Assembly: GCA_036788295.1 (NCBI GenBank)
Contig: DAIQNR010000006.1
Span: forward strand, 60,897 to 124,896
Direction of reading: 5' to 3'
Source of the DNA: JAHQVK01 sp036788295
GTDB lineage: Bacteria; Myxococcota; Kuafuiibacteriia; Kuafuiibacteriales; Kuafuiibacteriaceae
Length of the DNA: 64,000 bases
A program made the translations under genes and the position numbers. Numbering within the stretch: the stretch's first letter is position 1; each line of letters begins with the position of its first letter. The notes beneath the pieces are model-generated. The model had not been told where the DNA came from, did no database searches, and worked only from the letters and a program-made list of their open reading frames with translations. Shown piece after piece: positions 1 through 8,117 of this stretch.

Positions 1-747
1 AACGTGATCTTCCTGCTCGGGATGTCGAACCCGAGGCTGTTCCGATTCAACTACGATCTCGATCTGAGGAACTACTTCATCAGCCTCTACCGGATCTTCG
101 AGCCCGAGCTGCGCGAGTTCTACCAGTCGCTGTCGAACCTCGACGTCTGGCTGGGCCTGTTCCGGCAGTCGGTGGCCCAGGACTTCGGGTCGTATTGGTG
201 CCGCGACCCGGCGGTCCCGAACCGGCCCGACCTCGGGTACTTCGAGCCGAGGCGGATGATCGACCCGGTGCTCAACACGTCGATGCCGGGCCCGACGCAA
301 AACTGCTTGGAGCCGGCACTCATCTACCCCCGTTTGCTGGCCAACACCCCGTTCAACGCGATGTTGAGCGCCCACGCGCTCTTCTCCTCCGACTTCGACT
401 CCCAGCTCGACCTGGGGAAGGACATGAAGATCTTCATGCGGGGTACCGATGACGACTTCACGTCCTGGGCGAACTTCCCGAACTGCGAGGAGGCCGGTGC
501 CAACGAGGACTGCTTCTGCTCGCTCGTCGATGAGCTGACCGGGGTGGAGTTCCGCTCCATCCAGATCGCGTCCTCCCCGACGCTCGACGGCACCGTCCGG
601 ACGAGCCCCGGCTGCAGGCTCATCGAGCAGGCCCAGCTGGCGCAGAACAACTGGCGGACAGGACCATTCGAAAAAGACAACTGGCGACAGTGGATCGAGC
701 GTCTCGAGTACGCGCGCGACCTCTACCGCCTCTTCCAGGACCGCTGA
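1..747 (+). CDS. C-terminal part of a secreted/surface protein, function unknown (cut by window edge)
   Basis: The frame is open from the first base of the window and ends with TGA at 745-747, so this is the 3' part of a gene starting upstream. A GTG at position 4 could be read as a start but has no visible ribosome binding site. The roughly 248 visible residues are rich in Phe, Tyr, Asn and Asp. They hold five Cys in the second half (for example CFCS), as expected for an exported protein. No domain is recognised. It lies only 23 bp upstream of the large metalloprotease lipoprotein on the same strand and is probably co-transcribed with it. It could be a partner, or the tail of a second, diverged surface protein; neither can be decided here. 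Confidence 0.6.
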   Translation, partial: NVIFLLGMSNPRLFRFNYDLDLRNYFISLYRIFEPELREFYQSLSNLDVWLGLFRQSVAQDFGSYWCRDPAVPNRPDLGYFEPRRMIDPVLNTSMPGPTQNCLEPALIYPRLLANTPFNAMLSAHALFSSDFDSQLDLGKDMKIFMRGTDDDFTSWANFPNCEEAGANEDCFCSLVDELTGVEFRSIQIASSPTLDGTVRTSPGCRLIEQAQLAQNNWRTGPFEKDNWRQWIERLEYARDLYRLFQDR

Positions 748-770
748 GAATGGGGAGGAGAGGACGAGAG

Positions 771-3700
771 ATGGATATCATGAAGAACATGAAGCTGGCC
801 GCGGTCCTGGCCACCGCCGCTGCGGCCGTGGGCTGCATCGGGGAGCCGCGGACCATCGACCGAACGCAGCCCAACGCGCTCGACAAGTCGATGTTCGAGG
901 GCATCTGGTACTACCGCGCCGCGGTGGTGGAGTCCGACCCGGAAGCGGGCGTCATCGAGGGCATCACCTCGAACATGGACAAGCTGCGGTGGCGCATCGA
1001 GCGCGACCGGCTGGTGGGGTACCGAAGCTACGAGTTCGTCCCCTACGCCGAGGGATTGAGCGACGAGGGCGGGGACTTCTTCGGCTCGCCCTCGGTCGCG
1101 TACCGGATCACGAGCCACTTCGACATCCAGCGTGACTACAACACGACGACCGGGGTCGAGACGAACGTCATCGTCGAGAACACGACCGACCGGCCCTGGT
1201 ACCAGCGCCAGTACATGAGGGTGGACTGGTCGCAGAACCTAGTCGGGCGGCCGACGCGGATCGGGTGGGCGAACTACCCGGACGCCTTCTTCTCTGCGTC
1301 GGCGATCACCGGCTATTTCGAGCAAGGGCACGTCGATACCGACGTCAACCGGCCGTTCATCACCCAGGACTACTTCGACGTCACCAACAACTTCAACGTC
1401 GCGCCGAACCCGTTCTACTGCAACATGATGTTGCTCTTCAACTCCGTGCCCCGCTGCGGCGCGGCGAACGTGAAGGTCCGGCTCTCCTTCCGCAAGGTGG
1501 ACACCGACGCGAAGTACGACGCTCTCTACTACCCCGACAACCTCGAGCTCAGGGACGACGAGGGCAACGCCATCGTCCTCAACAACGACGGACGGACCTG
1601 CGGACCGAACTGGAACCCATCGCAGTGCACGGTCCAGACCGTGGGGATGGACTCCCGGTTCGGCAACTTCCGGATCATGCGGGTCGCGTTCGACAAGGAG
1701 CGCAACTTCACCCGAACCGGGCGCATCTTCCTCGCCGGCCGGTTCAACATCTGGGAGGACGCGTTCGACGAGAACGGCTCCCTCATCCCGTACGAAGCGC
1801 GGGTGCCGCGTCCCATCATCTACTACAACAACGTGAAGCATCCGGAGGATCTGTTGGACGCGGCGCAGGAGATGGCGTCGTCTTGGACCGAGCCGTTCGA
1901 CGAGACGGTGGCCTGGCTCAAGGGGTACCGCACGGCCGATGGCCGGCCCGACGTGGAGGCGCTGAGGCAGCGGGACCTCGCCGACAACGGGGGCGCGATG
2001 TTCCAGGTCCGCCGAAACGCGTGCAACCCGGAGGCGATCGTCGCCTATGCCAACGAAAACGGCCTGGGCTCGGTGGTGCAGCGCGTCGCCGGCTCCCCGG
2101 AGCTGGTCACGGTCGGGAACGTCGAGCAGGTCTGCGCGGCGGTTCAATTCGAAGAGATCCGGCAGGGCAAGACGGTCGATCCCAAGGTGGCGGCACGGGG
2201 GCAACAGGCGCTGGCGTTCACCTGGCAGCGCAAGGGCGACCTTCGGTACAACATCAACAACTACATCAACCAGCTGCAGAACGGCCCCTGGGGCGTGGCC
2301 CAGTTCGGACAGGATCCCGAGACCGGGGAGTTCGTCGCCAACATCGCGAACTACTTCGGCGACGCCGGTGACCGGATCTCGCAGCGGGGCGTGGACCAGT
2401 TGCAGTGGCTGAACGGGGATCTCTCGCAGGAGGAGCTGTTCCGCGGCGACTTCACCCGCAACGAGGTCGTGTCGCGCCGCTCGCTCGAGAACTCGAACAT
2501 CCGGCTCGGGACCCTGCAGCGGTGGATGACTCGCGAAGGGGAGATCCTCGACTCCCTCGGAGGAAACATCGCCCGGGAGTCGACCAGCGGCTCCGACGAT
2601 GACCGCTTCGCTCGGATGTGGCGCGGGACCTCGATCGAGCGGGACTTCCTGGTGACCGACGACATCCTGCGCGGGTTTGCCGGTCCCACGCTGTACCAGC
2701 CGTTCGACAGCGGCGGCGGGGCTCGTGGCTCCGTTTCGTCTGGGGTGAGCGGCGTCTCGCCGGGCATGATGAGCGAGGAGGCGCTCGCCGCCGCCTCGCC
2801 GGTGAACTGGGGGATGACGCCAGAGACCAACCCCTACAACCAGGCCGCCTTCGAGCTCGGCAGCCGTGGATGGGACATGGCCGACTTCTTCGACCCGAAC
2901 ATGGCTGGCTTGGCCCGGTTCGTTCAGGGCTGGGAGCGGGATCGCATTTGGCAGCACATGCGGCGCGGGCTCTACATCGCCGTCCAGGCCCACGAGGTGG
3001 GCCACACCGTGGGTCTTCGCCACAACTTCCAGGGCTCGGTGGACGGGCTCAACTTCCGCCCAGAGTTCTGGGAGTCGACCGTGGAGATGGGTGAGGATGG
3101 CCAGGAGCGACAGATCGGCTTCTGGAACAACCCACCGTCCAAGGACAACCCAAACCGCGGACCCGAGTACAAGTACTCCTCCATCATGGACTACGGCTTC
3201 GATCTGTCCCAGCAGGGCTGGCACGGGCTCGGGTCCTACGACAAGGCGGCGATTCGCTTCCAGTACGGGCAGTTGCTCGAGTTCTGGGACCCATCCAAGA
3301 TCTCGATTCCCAACCCCCGCAAGTACGGGAGCTTCGCGCGCCGCTGTGGCCAGGACAACGACTTCTACGGCTTCCGCGGGCTGATGTTCTGGAACCTGCC
3401 CGACCAGATCCCGAGCATCCTGTCGAGCACCCCGGTGGATCAGACCTCTTGCCTTGGGAACTACGACACGAACCAGTCGTGCGACTCGGAGATGGACGCA
3501 CTGTTCCGGGAGTTGGTGGTGCGGATGGAAGCCAACGCGGTTTCGGTCAACGACCCGTCGCGGTGCACCTTGTTCATCACCGACGTGAATGAGCTCCTCG
3601 ATTCCGTTCAGGAGCAGGCGCCGGACGCGTCGAGGGTCTACGGCGCGCGAATGCTCGGGTCGTTCTCGGATTACCTCGAGCAGCAGGTGGAGGTCCTGAC

Positions 3701-5315
3701 GAACTTCCCGGACTACACCAACCGGGCGATCGGGGTGTCGACCCCGGAGCGAGCCGGATCGAAGGGCGGGATCTTCCGGGACAAGCCTCTGCTGGACGCG
3801 AACGGGCAGGTGGTGCGGGATGAGCTCGGCAACGCGCGGTGCGAAGTGCAGGTTCAGCGCGACGCGAACGGCAACCCCGAGCTCGACGGCAACGGCAACC
3901 CGATCGAGGTAAGGGACGCGTCCGGCAACCCGGTCTGCGCCCGCATCACGACCTGGGAGGGTGTGCTCCACCCGGTGCCGTACGAGTACTGCTCGGACCT
4001 GTACGCGAACTTCTCGAACCCGTTCTGCCAGCGGTGGGACACCGGTTGGACGTTCACGGAGGCGGTTCAGAGCCACGCCGACAAGTTCGACCGCGACTAC
4101 GTGTTCAACAACTTCCGGCGGGATTCGATGTCTCCCTGGGGCAACGCTGGCGCCTACATGCAGCGGCTCATGGCCCGGACGATGTTCCACATGACGAACG
4201 TCTACCGGTACTATCTGTTCACTCGGGGCTCGGCCTTCCAGGCTCCGAGGTACCTCGACTGGGCGGAGGCGTCGTACCGCGGCCTGAACTTCCTGGAGCG
4301 GGTCATTCAGACTCCGGAGCCAGGGACGCACTGCCTGGGGGCGGACAACGTATACCGGCTTCAGCTCGACCCGAACCAGACCTGCGAGTCGCCGTACACC
4401 GTGGGCCTAGGGCCGGCGGCCGGTCGCTTCCTCGACAGCTCCTGGACACAGGAGTACCACTACAAGGCCAACCGAATCGGTGACTTCTACACGAAGGTGG
4501 CGGCGGTCGCGCAGCTCACGTCGTCGTCCGGGCGCTTCGTCCGGGACTTCGCCGACGTGTTCGACCGACGGGCGTTCTCGCTCGGGTACCTCCGGGTGTT
4601 CCAGGATCCGCTCCTGCAGCGGTTCTCGGCCCTGATCTCCGGGGATCACACGGGGTACCGGAGCCGGGTGGTGGAGGACGAGACCGGCAGCGGTCGCTAC
4701 GTTCGGTACACGCCGTTCTTCGACGAGGCCTTCGACGATGGCCGCTCGGTGCGCCAGTGGCTCGAGCGGGACGCGGATCGGGACGGGGTCGCCGACTTCC
4801 CGGAGATCGAGCCGGCGTGGTCGTGGAGCCTTCAGTACTTCTCCATGGCCTACGCTCTGGCGAACTGGAGCTCGATCAACGACAGCGCCCCCGAGTACTT
4901 CCGGATGGCGATGATCGCCATCGAAGGGACCCCATGGGACCCGATCTACCCCGAAGGAATGACGATTCAGACGTTCACCGACCCGGAGACGCAGATCACC
5001 TACCGGGCTCCGGTGATCAGGCCGATCTCGGAGGGCAGCATTCTCGATCGGGAGTTCCGGGACTACTACGGGGACGCGACGATGCTGACCGAGGGTCGGT
5101 TCCGGTTCTGGGGGCCTGGGGCGGAGATTCTGGCCGAGGCGGACAACTTCGTTCGGCTCGAGTACGAGCCGGCGCGGCAGGCATGCGAGAGCACGGGCGA
5201 CGCCGCTTCGTGCGCTCGGTTCCGGCGAGCCCGAGCCGGGCTGAACGAGCGGACCGGGTTCATCGACCGGGTTCGAAAGTTCGTCCAGCGGGCGCAGATG
5301 ACCGTCGAGCTGTGA
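771..5315 (+). CDS. Large lipoprotein zinc metalloprotease (metzincin type)
   Basis: A 1514-residue predicted lipoprotein. ATG at 771 follows a strong GGAGGAGAGGA Shine-Dalgarno sequence; an in-frame ATG at 780 is the alternative. The signal peptide ends in an AAAVGC lipobox with the lipidated Cys at residue 22. The zinc site HEVGHTVGLRH (residues about 741-751) matches the metzincin consensus HExxHxxGxxH. A Met-turn (SIMDYG, about residue 804) follows some 60 residues later, as in DUF4953/Met-zincin proteins. At about 1500 residues it is much longer than the usual 800-900, with long flanking regions. Residues 1009-1056 carry short Asp/Asn/Gly repeats. It is probably an outer-membrane-anchored protease; its substrate is unknown. 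The first gene in the window is directly upstream. Confidence 0.9.
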   Translation: MDIMKNMKLAAVLATAAAAVGCIGEPRTIDRTQPNALDKSMFEGIWYYRAAVVESDPEAGVIEGITSNMDKLRWRIERDRLVGYRSYEFVPYAEGLSDEGGDFFGSPSVAYRITSHFDIQRDYNTTTGVETNVIVENTTDRPWYQRQYMRVDWSQNLVGRPTRIGWANYPDAFFSASAITGYFEQGHVDTDVNRPFITQDYFDVTNNFNVAPNPFYCNMMLLFNSVPRCGAANVKVRLSFRKVDTDAKYDALYYPDNLELRDDEGNAIVLNNDGRTCGPNWNPSQCTVQTVGMDSRFGNFRIMRVAFDKERNFTRTGRIFLAGRFNIWEDAFDENGSLIPYEARVPRPIIYYNNVKHPEDLLDAAQEMASSWTEPFDETVAWLKGYRTADGRPDVEALRQRDLADNGGAMFQVRRNACNPEAIVAYANENGLGSVVQRVAGSPELVTVGNVEQVCAAVQFEEIRQGKTVDPKVAARGQQALAFTWQRKGDLRYNINNYINQLQNGPWGVAQFGQDPETGEFVANIANYFGDAGDRISQRGVDQLQWLNGDLSQEELFRGDFTRNEVVSRRSLENSNIRLGTLQRWMTREGEILDSLGGNIARESTSGSDDDRFARMWRGTSIERDFLVTDDILRGFAGPTLYQPFDSGGGARGSVSSGVSGVSPGMMSEEALAAASPVNWGMTPETNPYNQAAFELGSRGWDMADFFDPNMAGLARFVQGWERDRIWQHMRRGLYIAVQAHEVGHTVGLRHNFQGSVDGLNFRPEFWESTVEMGEDGQERQIGFWNNPPSKDNPNRGPEYKYSSIMDYGFDLSQQGWHGLGSYDKAAIRFQYGQLLEFWDPSKISIPNPRKYGSFARRCGQDNDFYGFRGLMFWNLPDQIPSILSSTPVDQTSCLGNYDTNQSCDSEMDALFRELVVRMEANAVSVNDPSRCTLFITDVNELLDSVQEQAPDASRVYGARMLGSFSDYLEQQVEVLTNFPDYTNRAIGVSTPERAGSKGGIFRDKPLLDANGQVVRDELGNARCEVQVQRDANGNPELDGNGNPIEVRDASGNPVCARITTWEGVLHPVPYEYCSDLYANFSNPFCQRWDTGWTFTEAVQSHADKFDRDYVFNNFRRDSMSPWGNAGAYMQRLMARTMFHMTNVYRYYLFTRGSAFQAPRYLDWAEASYRGLNFLERVIQTPEPGTHCLGADNVYRLQLDPNQTCESPYTVGLGPAAGRFLDSSWTQEYHYKANRIGDFYTKVAAVAQLTSSSGRFVRDFADVFDRRAFSLGYLRVFQDPLLQRFSALISGDHTGYRSRVVEDETGSGRYVRYTPFFDEAFDDGRSVRQWLERDADRDGVADFPEIEPAWSWSLQYFSMAYALANWSSINDSAPEYFRMAMIAIEGTPWDPIYPEGMTIQTFTDPETQITYRAPVIRPISEGSILDREFRDYYGDATMLTEGRFRFWGPGAEILAEADNFVRLEYEPARQACESTGDAASCARFRRARAGLNERTGFIDRVRKFVQRAQMTVEL

Positions 5316-5322
5316 TGTAGGT

Positions 5323-5343
5323 CCCCGGGCTTCGGTCCCGGGG
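5323..5343 (+). terminator. GC-rich hairpin after the metalloprotease gene
   Basis: CCCCGGG at 5323-5329 pairs with CCCGGGG at 5337-5343 around a TTCG-containing loop, 8 bases after the metalloprotease stop. There is no T tract, so intrinsic termination is only plausible. The hairpin lies between convergent genes and could serve both strands. Confidence 0.45.
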
Positions 5344-5367
5344 GCCCAATACCTTCTACAGAGGGGG

Positions 5368-5470
5368 GTGCTCTGAACGCCGAACCCGGCGGTCGGGGCG
5401 CCCCCGGTCCGTTTTCAGGGCGTGCTCTGAACGCCGGACTCGGCGGAACGCCCCTTCGCCGTTTTCAGGG
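5368..5470. repeat. Two imperfect tandem copies of a ~50-bp unit
   Basis: Copy 1 (5368-5420) and copy 2 (5422-5470) both begin GTGCTCTGAACGCCG and end CGTTTTCAGGG, with a more variable GC-rich middle. The right-hand copy contains the stop codon of the minus-strand methyltransferase (5465-5467). The unit therefore arose by duplicating the 3' end of that gene, or is a short repeated element in the convergent intergenic space. Confidence 0.7.
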
Positions 5471-6460
5471 TTCGGCGCGCCAGCGAAGAATCAGGGTGTC
5501 GAGATAGTCGCCCCGGTCCAGTTGGTTGGGTCGATTGGCGACCGGGTGGTCCCAGCTCGGTAGGCCGAGTCGCTCCAAAACCTCGATTCGACCTCCCGTT
5601 TGCGCCGCGCCCCGTTCCGCGGCGACGAGCAGCCGGTCCGCGTCGACCTCCAGATGGTGGCTCGACACGACCAGCACCCCGGTGCGGTCGAGCTGGTCGA
5701 TCGCCCCCCGGAGCATCTCGTCGAGGTCGCGGTCGAGGGAGAAGGGGCGTCGTCCGTGGCCGAACGCGGGGGGATCCAGGACGACGAGGCCGTAGCTTCG
5801 TCGAGGACGCTTGAGGTGGTCGAGGGCGTCGTCCGGGAACCACCGGTGTTGGTTCGGGTCGAGGCCGCTGTGGGCCATGTTCCTGCGCCCCCAGTCGAGC
5901 GCTCGCTGGGAGATGTCGACGCTCGTGACCCGGGTCGCGCCAGCGAGGGCGGCCTGCACCGAGAAGCTGCCGGTGTAGCAGAACAGGTTGAGGACCTCGA
6001 CGCCTCGGGCGTGCACGCGGGCTCGCCACCGGGTCTGGCGATGGTCGAGGAACAAGCCGGTCTGGACGCCGTCGTCGAGGCGGCATTCGAAGGCCGCGTC
6101 TCCTTCCCGGACCATCACGAGCGGCGGCCTTCGCTCGCCGAGGACCTCGGATCGGGATTGCCGGGGGTCTTCGGCGAGCACCTTCAGCACCACGCCGTCG
6201 GGGTCGAGGGCCTCTTTGGCCGCTTCGGCCCAGCTCCTCGCCACCTCGGATGGCACCGTCGTCCTTGCGGCCAGGACCAGCCACCGCCCGTAGCGATCGA
6301 GGGTGAGACCGGGTGGGGCCCCGTCGCCGGGGCCGTTGAGGATTCGGTACGCGTTGGTCCGCGGCTCGCAAAGGGCTTGGTCACGACGATCCTGCGCAGC
6401 CAAAATCAGGTTCGGTGACGGATCCGGTCCCCTCCCGGTCGCTGGCGGCATGTTTTCCAT
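5465..6460 (-). CDS. RlmI/RlmK-like class I SAM-dependent methyltransferase
   Basis: 331 residues. A GDGAPPGLTLDRYG segment near residue 47 and TGLFLDHRQTR in the middle are signatures of the RlmI/RlmK 23S rRNA m5C methyltransferase family. The SAM-binding motif I is VLNLFCYTGSFS, and the catalytic-loop motif is LDPPAFG. The protein starts about 35 residues before the conserved core, so the N-terminal PUA domain of E. coli RlmI is missing. The ATG at 6458-6460 is preceded by GGGGGG on the minus strand; an in-frame ATG nine bases later is possible. It is divergent from the lipoprotein gene at 6565. The rRNA substrate is inferred from family membership only. Confidence 0.85.
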   Translation of the reverse strand: MENMPPATGRGPDPSPNLILAAQDRRDQALCEPRTNAYRILNGPGDGAPPGLTLDRYGRWLVLAARTTVPSEVARSWAEAAKEALDPDGVVLKVLAEDPRQSRSEVLGERRPPLVMVREGDAAFECRLDDGVQTGLFLDHRQTRWRARVHARGVEVLNLFCYTGSFSVQAALAGATRVTSVDISQRALDWGRRNMAHSGLDPNQHRWFPDDALDHLKRPRRSYGLVVLDPPAFGHGRRPFSLDRDLDEMLRGAIDQLDRTGVLVVSSHHLEVDADRLLVAAERGAAQTGGRIEVLERLGLPSWDHPVANRPNQLDRGDYLDTLILRWRAEP

Positions 6461-6564
6461 TTCCCCCCGGTTCCCTTCGAGCTTAGCCGAGGATTACGCT
6501 CATCGCAGCCTTGGCTCGGTCGAATGCGACGGATCGGGGCCGGGGGCCCCAGGGAGGTAGCCCG

Positions 6565-7260
6565 ATGGTGCGAATGGTCCAGTGGGTGGCCCTGGCCGGG
6601 TTGGCAGCGAGCTGTGGAGGCGAAGCGGGCGACTTCGGGGGCACCGTGGAGCCGGTGCAGGTCTGGGCGGAGCCGTCTGGACGTCGCTTCGACGAGGGGC
6701 TCGAGGTGAAGCTGCGGTCCGCGGGAGCGGTCGAGATCTACTTCACCCGAGACGGCAGCTCTCCCACTCGTGAGGACGCCTCCGAGTACACCGGACCGAT
6801 CTGGCTCGAGCAGAGCTCGCTGTTGACCTTTGTCGCCGTGGGGCCGGACGGCCGCACCAGCGCGCTGTCCACCGAGCTCTACCAGCGAAACCCGGTCCGT
6901 ACCCCATATCGGCCCCCAGCTCGGGGCCTCGAGGTGTCCACCGACGTGCTGTTCTTTCTCGCCGACCCGGAAGAGACGGAGCTCGAGCAGACCATTCATG
7001 TGCGATCGGTGGGGCTCGACCCGGTGGGGATTCACGGGATCACGATCGTGCCCCGCGGCGCCTACTTCGAGCCGGGGGTCTTCACCGTTTCGCCAGCGGA
7101 GCCGACCCGGCTTGCTCCCGGTGATCGGCTCGAGCTCGTCGTGCGGTATCGGACGACCCCGATGCTGCGAACGGCGGCGCTCGTACTCGACAGCGACGAC
7201 GAGCGGGCGCTCGACGGCCGCTGGGAGATCAGCTTGGGGGGCCGCATCGGGTTCTGGTGA
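6565..7260 (+). CDS. Lipoprotein with a chitobiase C-terminal-like (CHB_HEX_C) domain
   Basis: 231 residues. ATG at 6565 has an AGGGAGG site seven bases upstream. The short signal peptide ends LAASC, giving a lipidated Cys17. Residues about 30-85 hold the pattern IYFTRDGSSPT followed by Y-x-GPI and LTFVAVGPDG, which is typical of the immunoglobulin-like CHB_HEX_C_1 domain found in secreted hydrolases. The C-terminal ~115 residues look like a second beta-sandwich of the choice-of-anchor/ASH type (F-x-V-x-P followed by a basal LELVVRY strand). No catalytic residues are visible. It is probably a periplasmic or surface adhesion/structural lipoprotein. It starts a three-gene plus-strand group with the next two small genes. 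Confidence 0.75.
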   Translation: MVRMVQWVALAGLAASCGGEAGDFGGTVEPVQVWAEPSGRRFDEGLEVKLRSAGAVEIYFTRDGSSPTREDASEYTGPIWLEQSSLLTFVAVGPDGRTSALSTELYQRNPVRTPYRPPARGLEVSTDVLFFLADPEETELEQTIHVRSVGLDPVGIHGITIVPRGAYFEPGVFTVSPAEPTRLAPGDRLELVVRYRTTPMLRTAALVLDSDDERALDGRWEISLGGRIGFW

Positions 7261-7307
7261 GCTTGCCGCTTGTCCCGGGGCGGCTCGGCGGATACTGACC
7301 CACCTCC

Positions 7308-7916
7308 GTGGTGCAGCAGGCGGCCCTGGAGCGGCAAGCGCTCGAGCAGCTTCGTCGCGGCGATCTGCGCGCGGCCCACGGGACGCTCCGTCTGTTGTCG
7401 AAGCTCCGGCCCGGGGATCCTCGGGTCGCGCGGCGGCTCGAGCAGATCGAAGCGCTGCTCGAGCGCCGGGAAGAGGCGCGCGAGCGGATGCGCAAAGAGC
7501 CGCTGCGTTACGCGCATGCCTACATCAAAGCGGGGCGACTGACCGAGGGGCTGAGGCTGCTTAGGGCCGCGCTCGCCCAGGATCCGGACAACCGAAGGCT
7601 GAGGGAGCTGGCGCTGCAGGTCGCTCGTCGGCTCTCCGATGTGCCGTCGCCCGCTCCCCACGGGCCGGCCGACGCTCCCGTCTCGGCGGTCGCGCCGCCG
7701 CCCGAGCCGGCCGAAGTCGATGACGGTCCGATCGAGCACGAGCCGGGCGGACAGCTCCGGGCTTCCGCAGGAGTGCCGTCTCCGTCGCCCGACCCCTCGG
7801 TGCCCAGCGAGGCCGAGGCTCGGGTTCTCACCCTTCGGGACTGGCTCGCGAGGGTGCAGGCCCATCGCCGGCGTCCATCTCGGTGGTGGTCACAAGCGCA
7901 AACGGAAAGGGGGTGA
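7308..7916 (+). CDS. Small TPR-like helical protein, function unknown
   Basis: About 202 residues beginning with two successive GTG codons (7308 or 7311); neither has a convincing ribosome binding site, so the start is uncertain. Residues 1-110 are helical and repetitive: L-x-x-L-x-x-G-D followed by A-x-x-x-L-x-x-L-x-P-x-D/N, seen twice, as in tetratricopeptide repeats. The rest is Pro/Ala/Glu-rich and probably disordered. There is no signal peptide. Its stop overlaps the ribosome binding site of the following 35-residue gene, suggesting translational coupling. Confidence 0.6.
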   Translation: MVQQAALERQALEQLRRGDLRAAHGTLRLLSKLRPGDPRVARRLEQIEALLERREEARERMRKEPLRYAHAYIKAGRLTEGLRLLRAALAQDPDNRRLRELALQVARRLSDVPSPAPHGPADAPVSAVAPPPEPAEVDDGPIEHEPGGQLRASAGVPSPSPDPSVPSEAEARVLTLRDWLARVQAHRRRPSRWWSQAQTERG

Positions 7917-7921
7917 AAGTC

Positions 7922-8029
7922 ATGGCATCAAAGAGCAAGCACAAGCGCATGAAGATGAAGCGGGCCATCCAGTACCGCAAGCGAATGAAGGCGAAGCGCA
8001 AGGCCCGCAGCGAGGCGCGCGCCTCCTGA
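7922..8029 (+). CDS. 35-residue, strongly basic small protein
   Basis: ATG at 7922 follows AAAGGGGGTGAAAGTC, a good Shine-Dalgarno, and starts five bases after the stop of the TPR-like gene. The product begins MASKSKHKRMKMKRAIQYRK and has 17 Lys/Arg residues out of 35, one Glu, no Asp and no Cys. Size and charge are those of ribosome-associated miniproteins such as bTHX or actinobacterial bS22, but I recognise no specific family. An RNA- or ribosome-binding role is an inference from charge only. Gene-finders with a 60-residue floor would miss it. Confidence 0.55.
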   Translation: MASKSKHKRMKMKRAIQYRKRMKAKRKARSEARAS

Positions 8030-8048
8030 ACCCGGCACCCCCGGCTCG

Positions 8049-8074
8049 GACGGCCTCGGAGGAGCCGAGCCGTC
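8049..8074. terminator. Hairpin between convergent small-protein and pcnB genes
   Basis: GACGG-C-CTCGG at 8049-8059 pairs with CCGAG-CCGTC at 8065-8074, leaving one bulged C and a five-base loop. It sits in the 88-bp space between two convergent stop codons and could terminate both transcripts. No T tract follows on either strand. Confidence 0.45.
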
Positions 8075-8117
8075 CTCCACCGGGTCGACCGTTGGCTGAG
8101 CGGCGTGACCTCGTGGT

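Noticed and set aside
1239..4331. A 1030-codon open frame on the minus strand
   Set aside because: It is a shadow of the metalloprotease gene: no start with ribosome site, no motif, Arg/Val/Leu-rich composition typical of antisense GC-rich frames.
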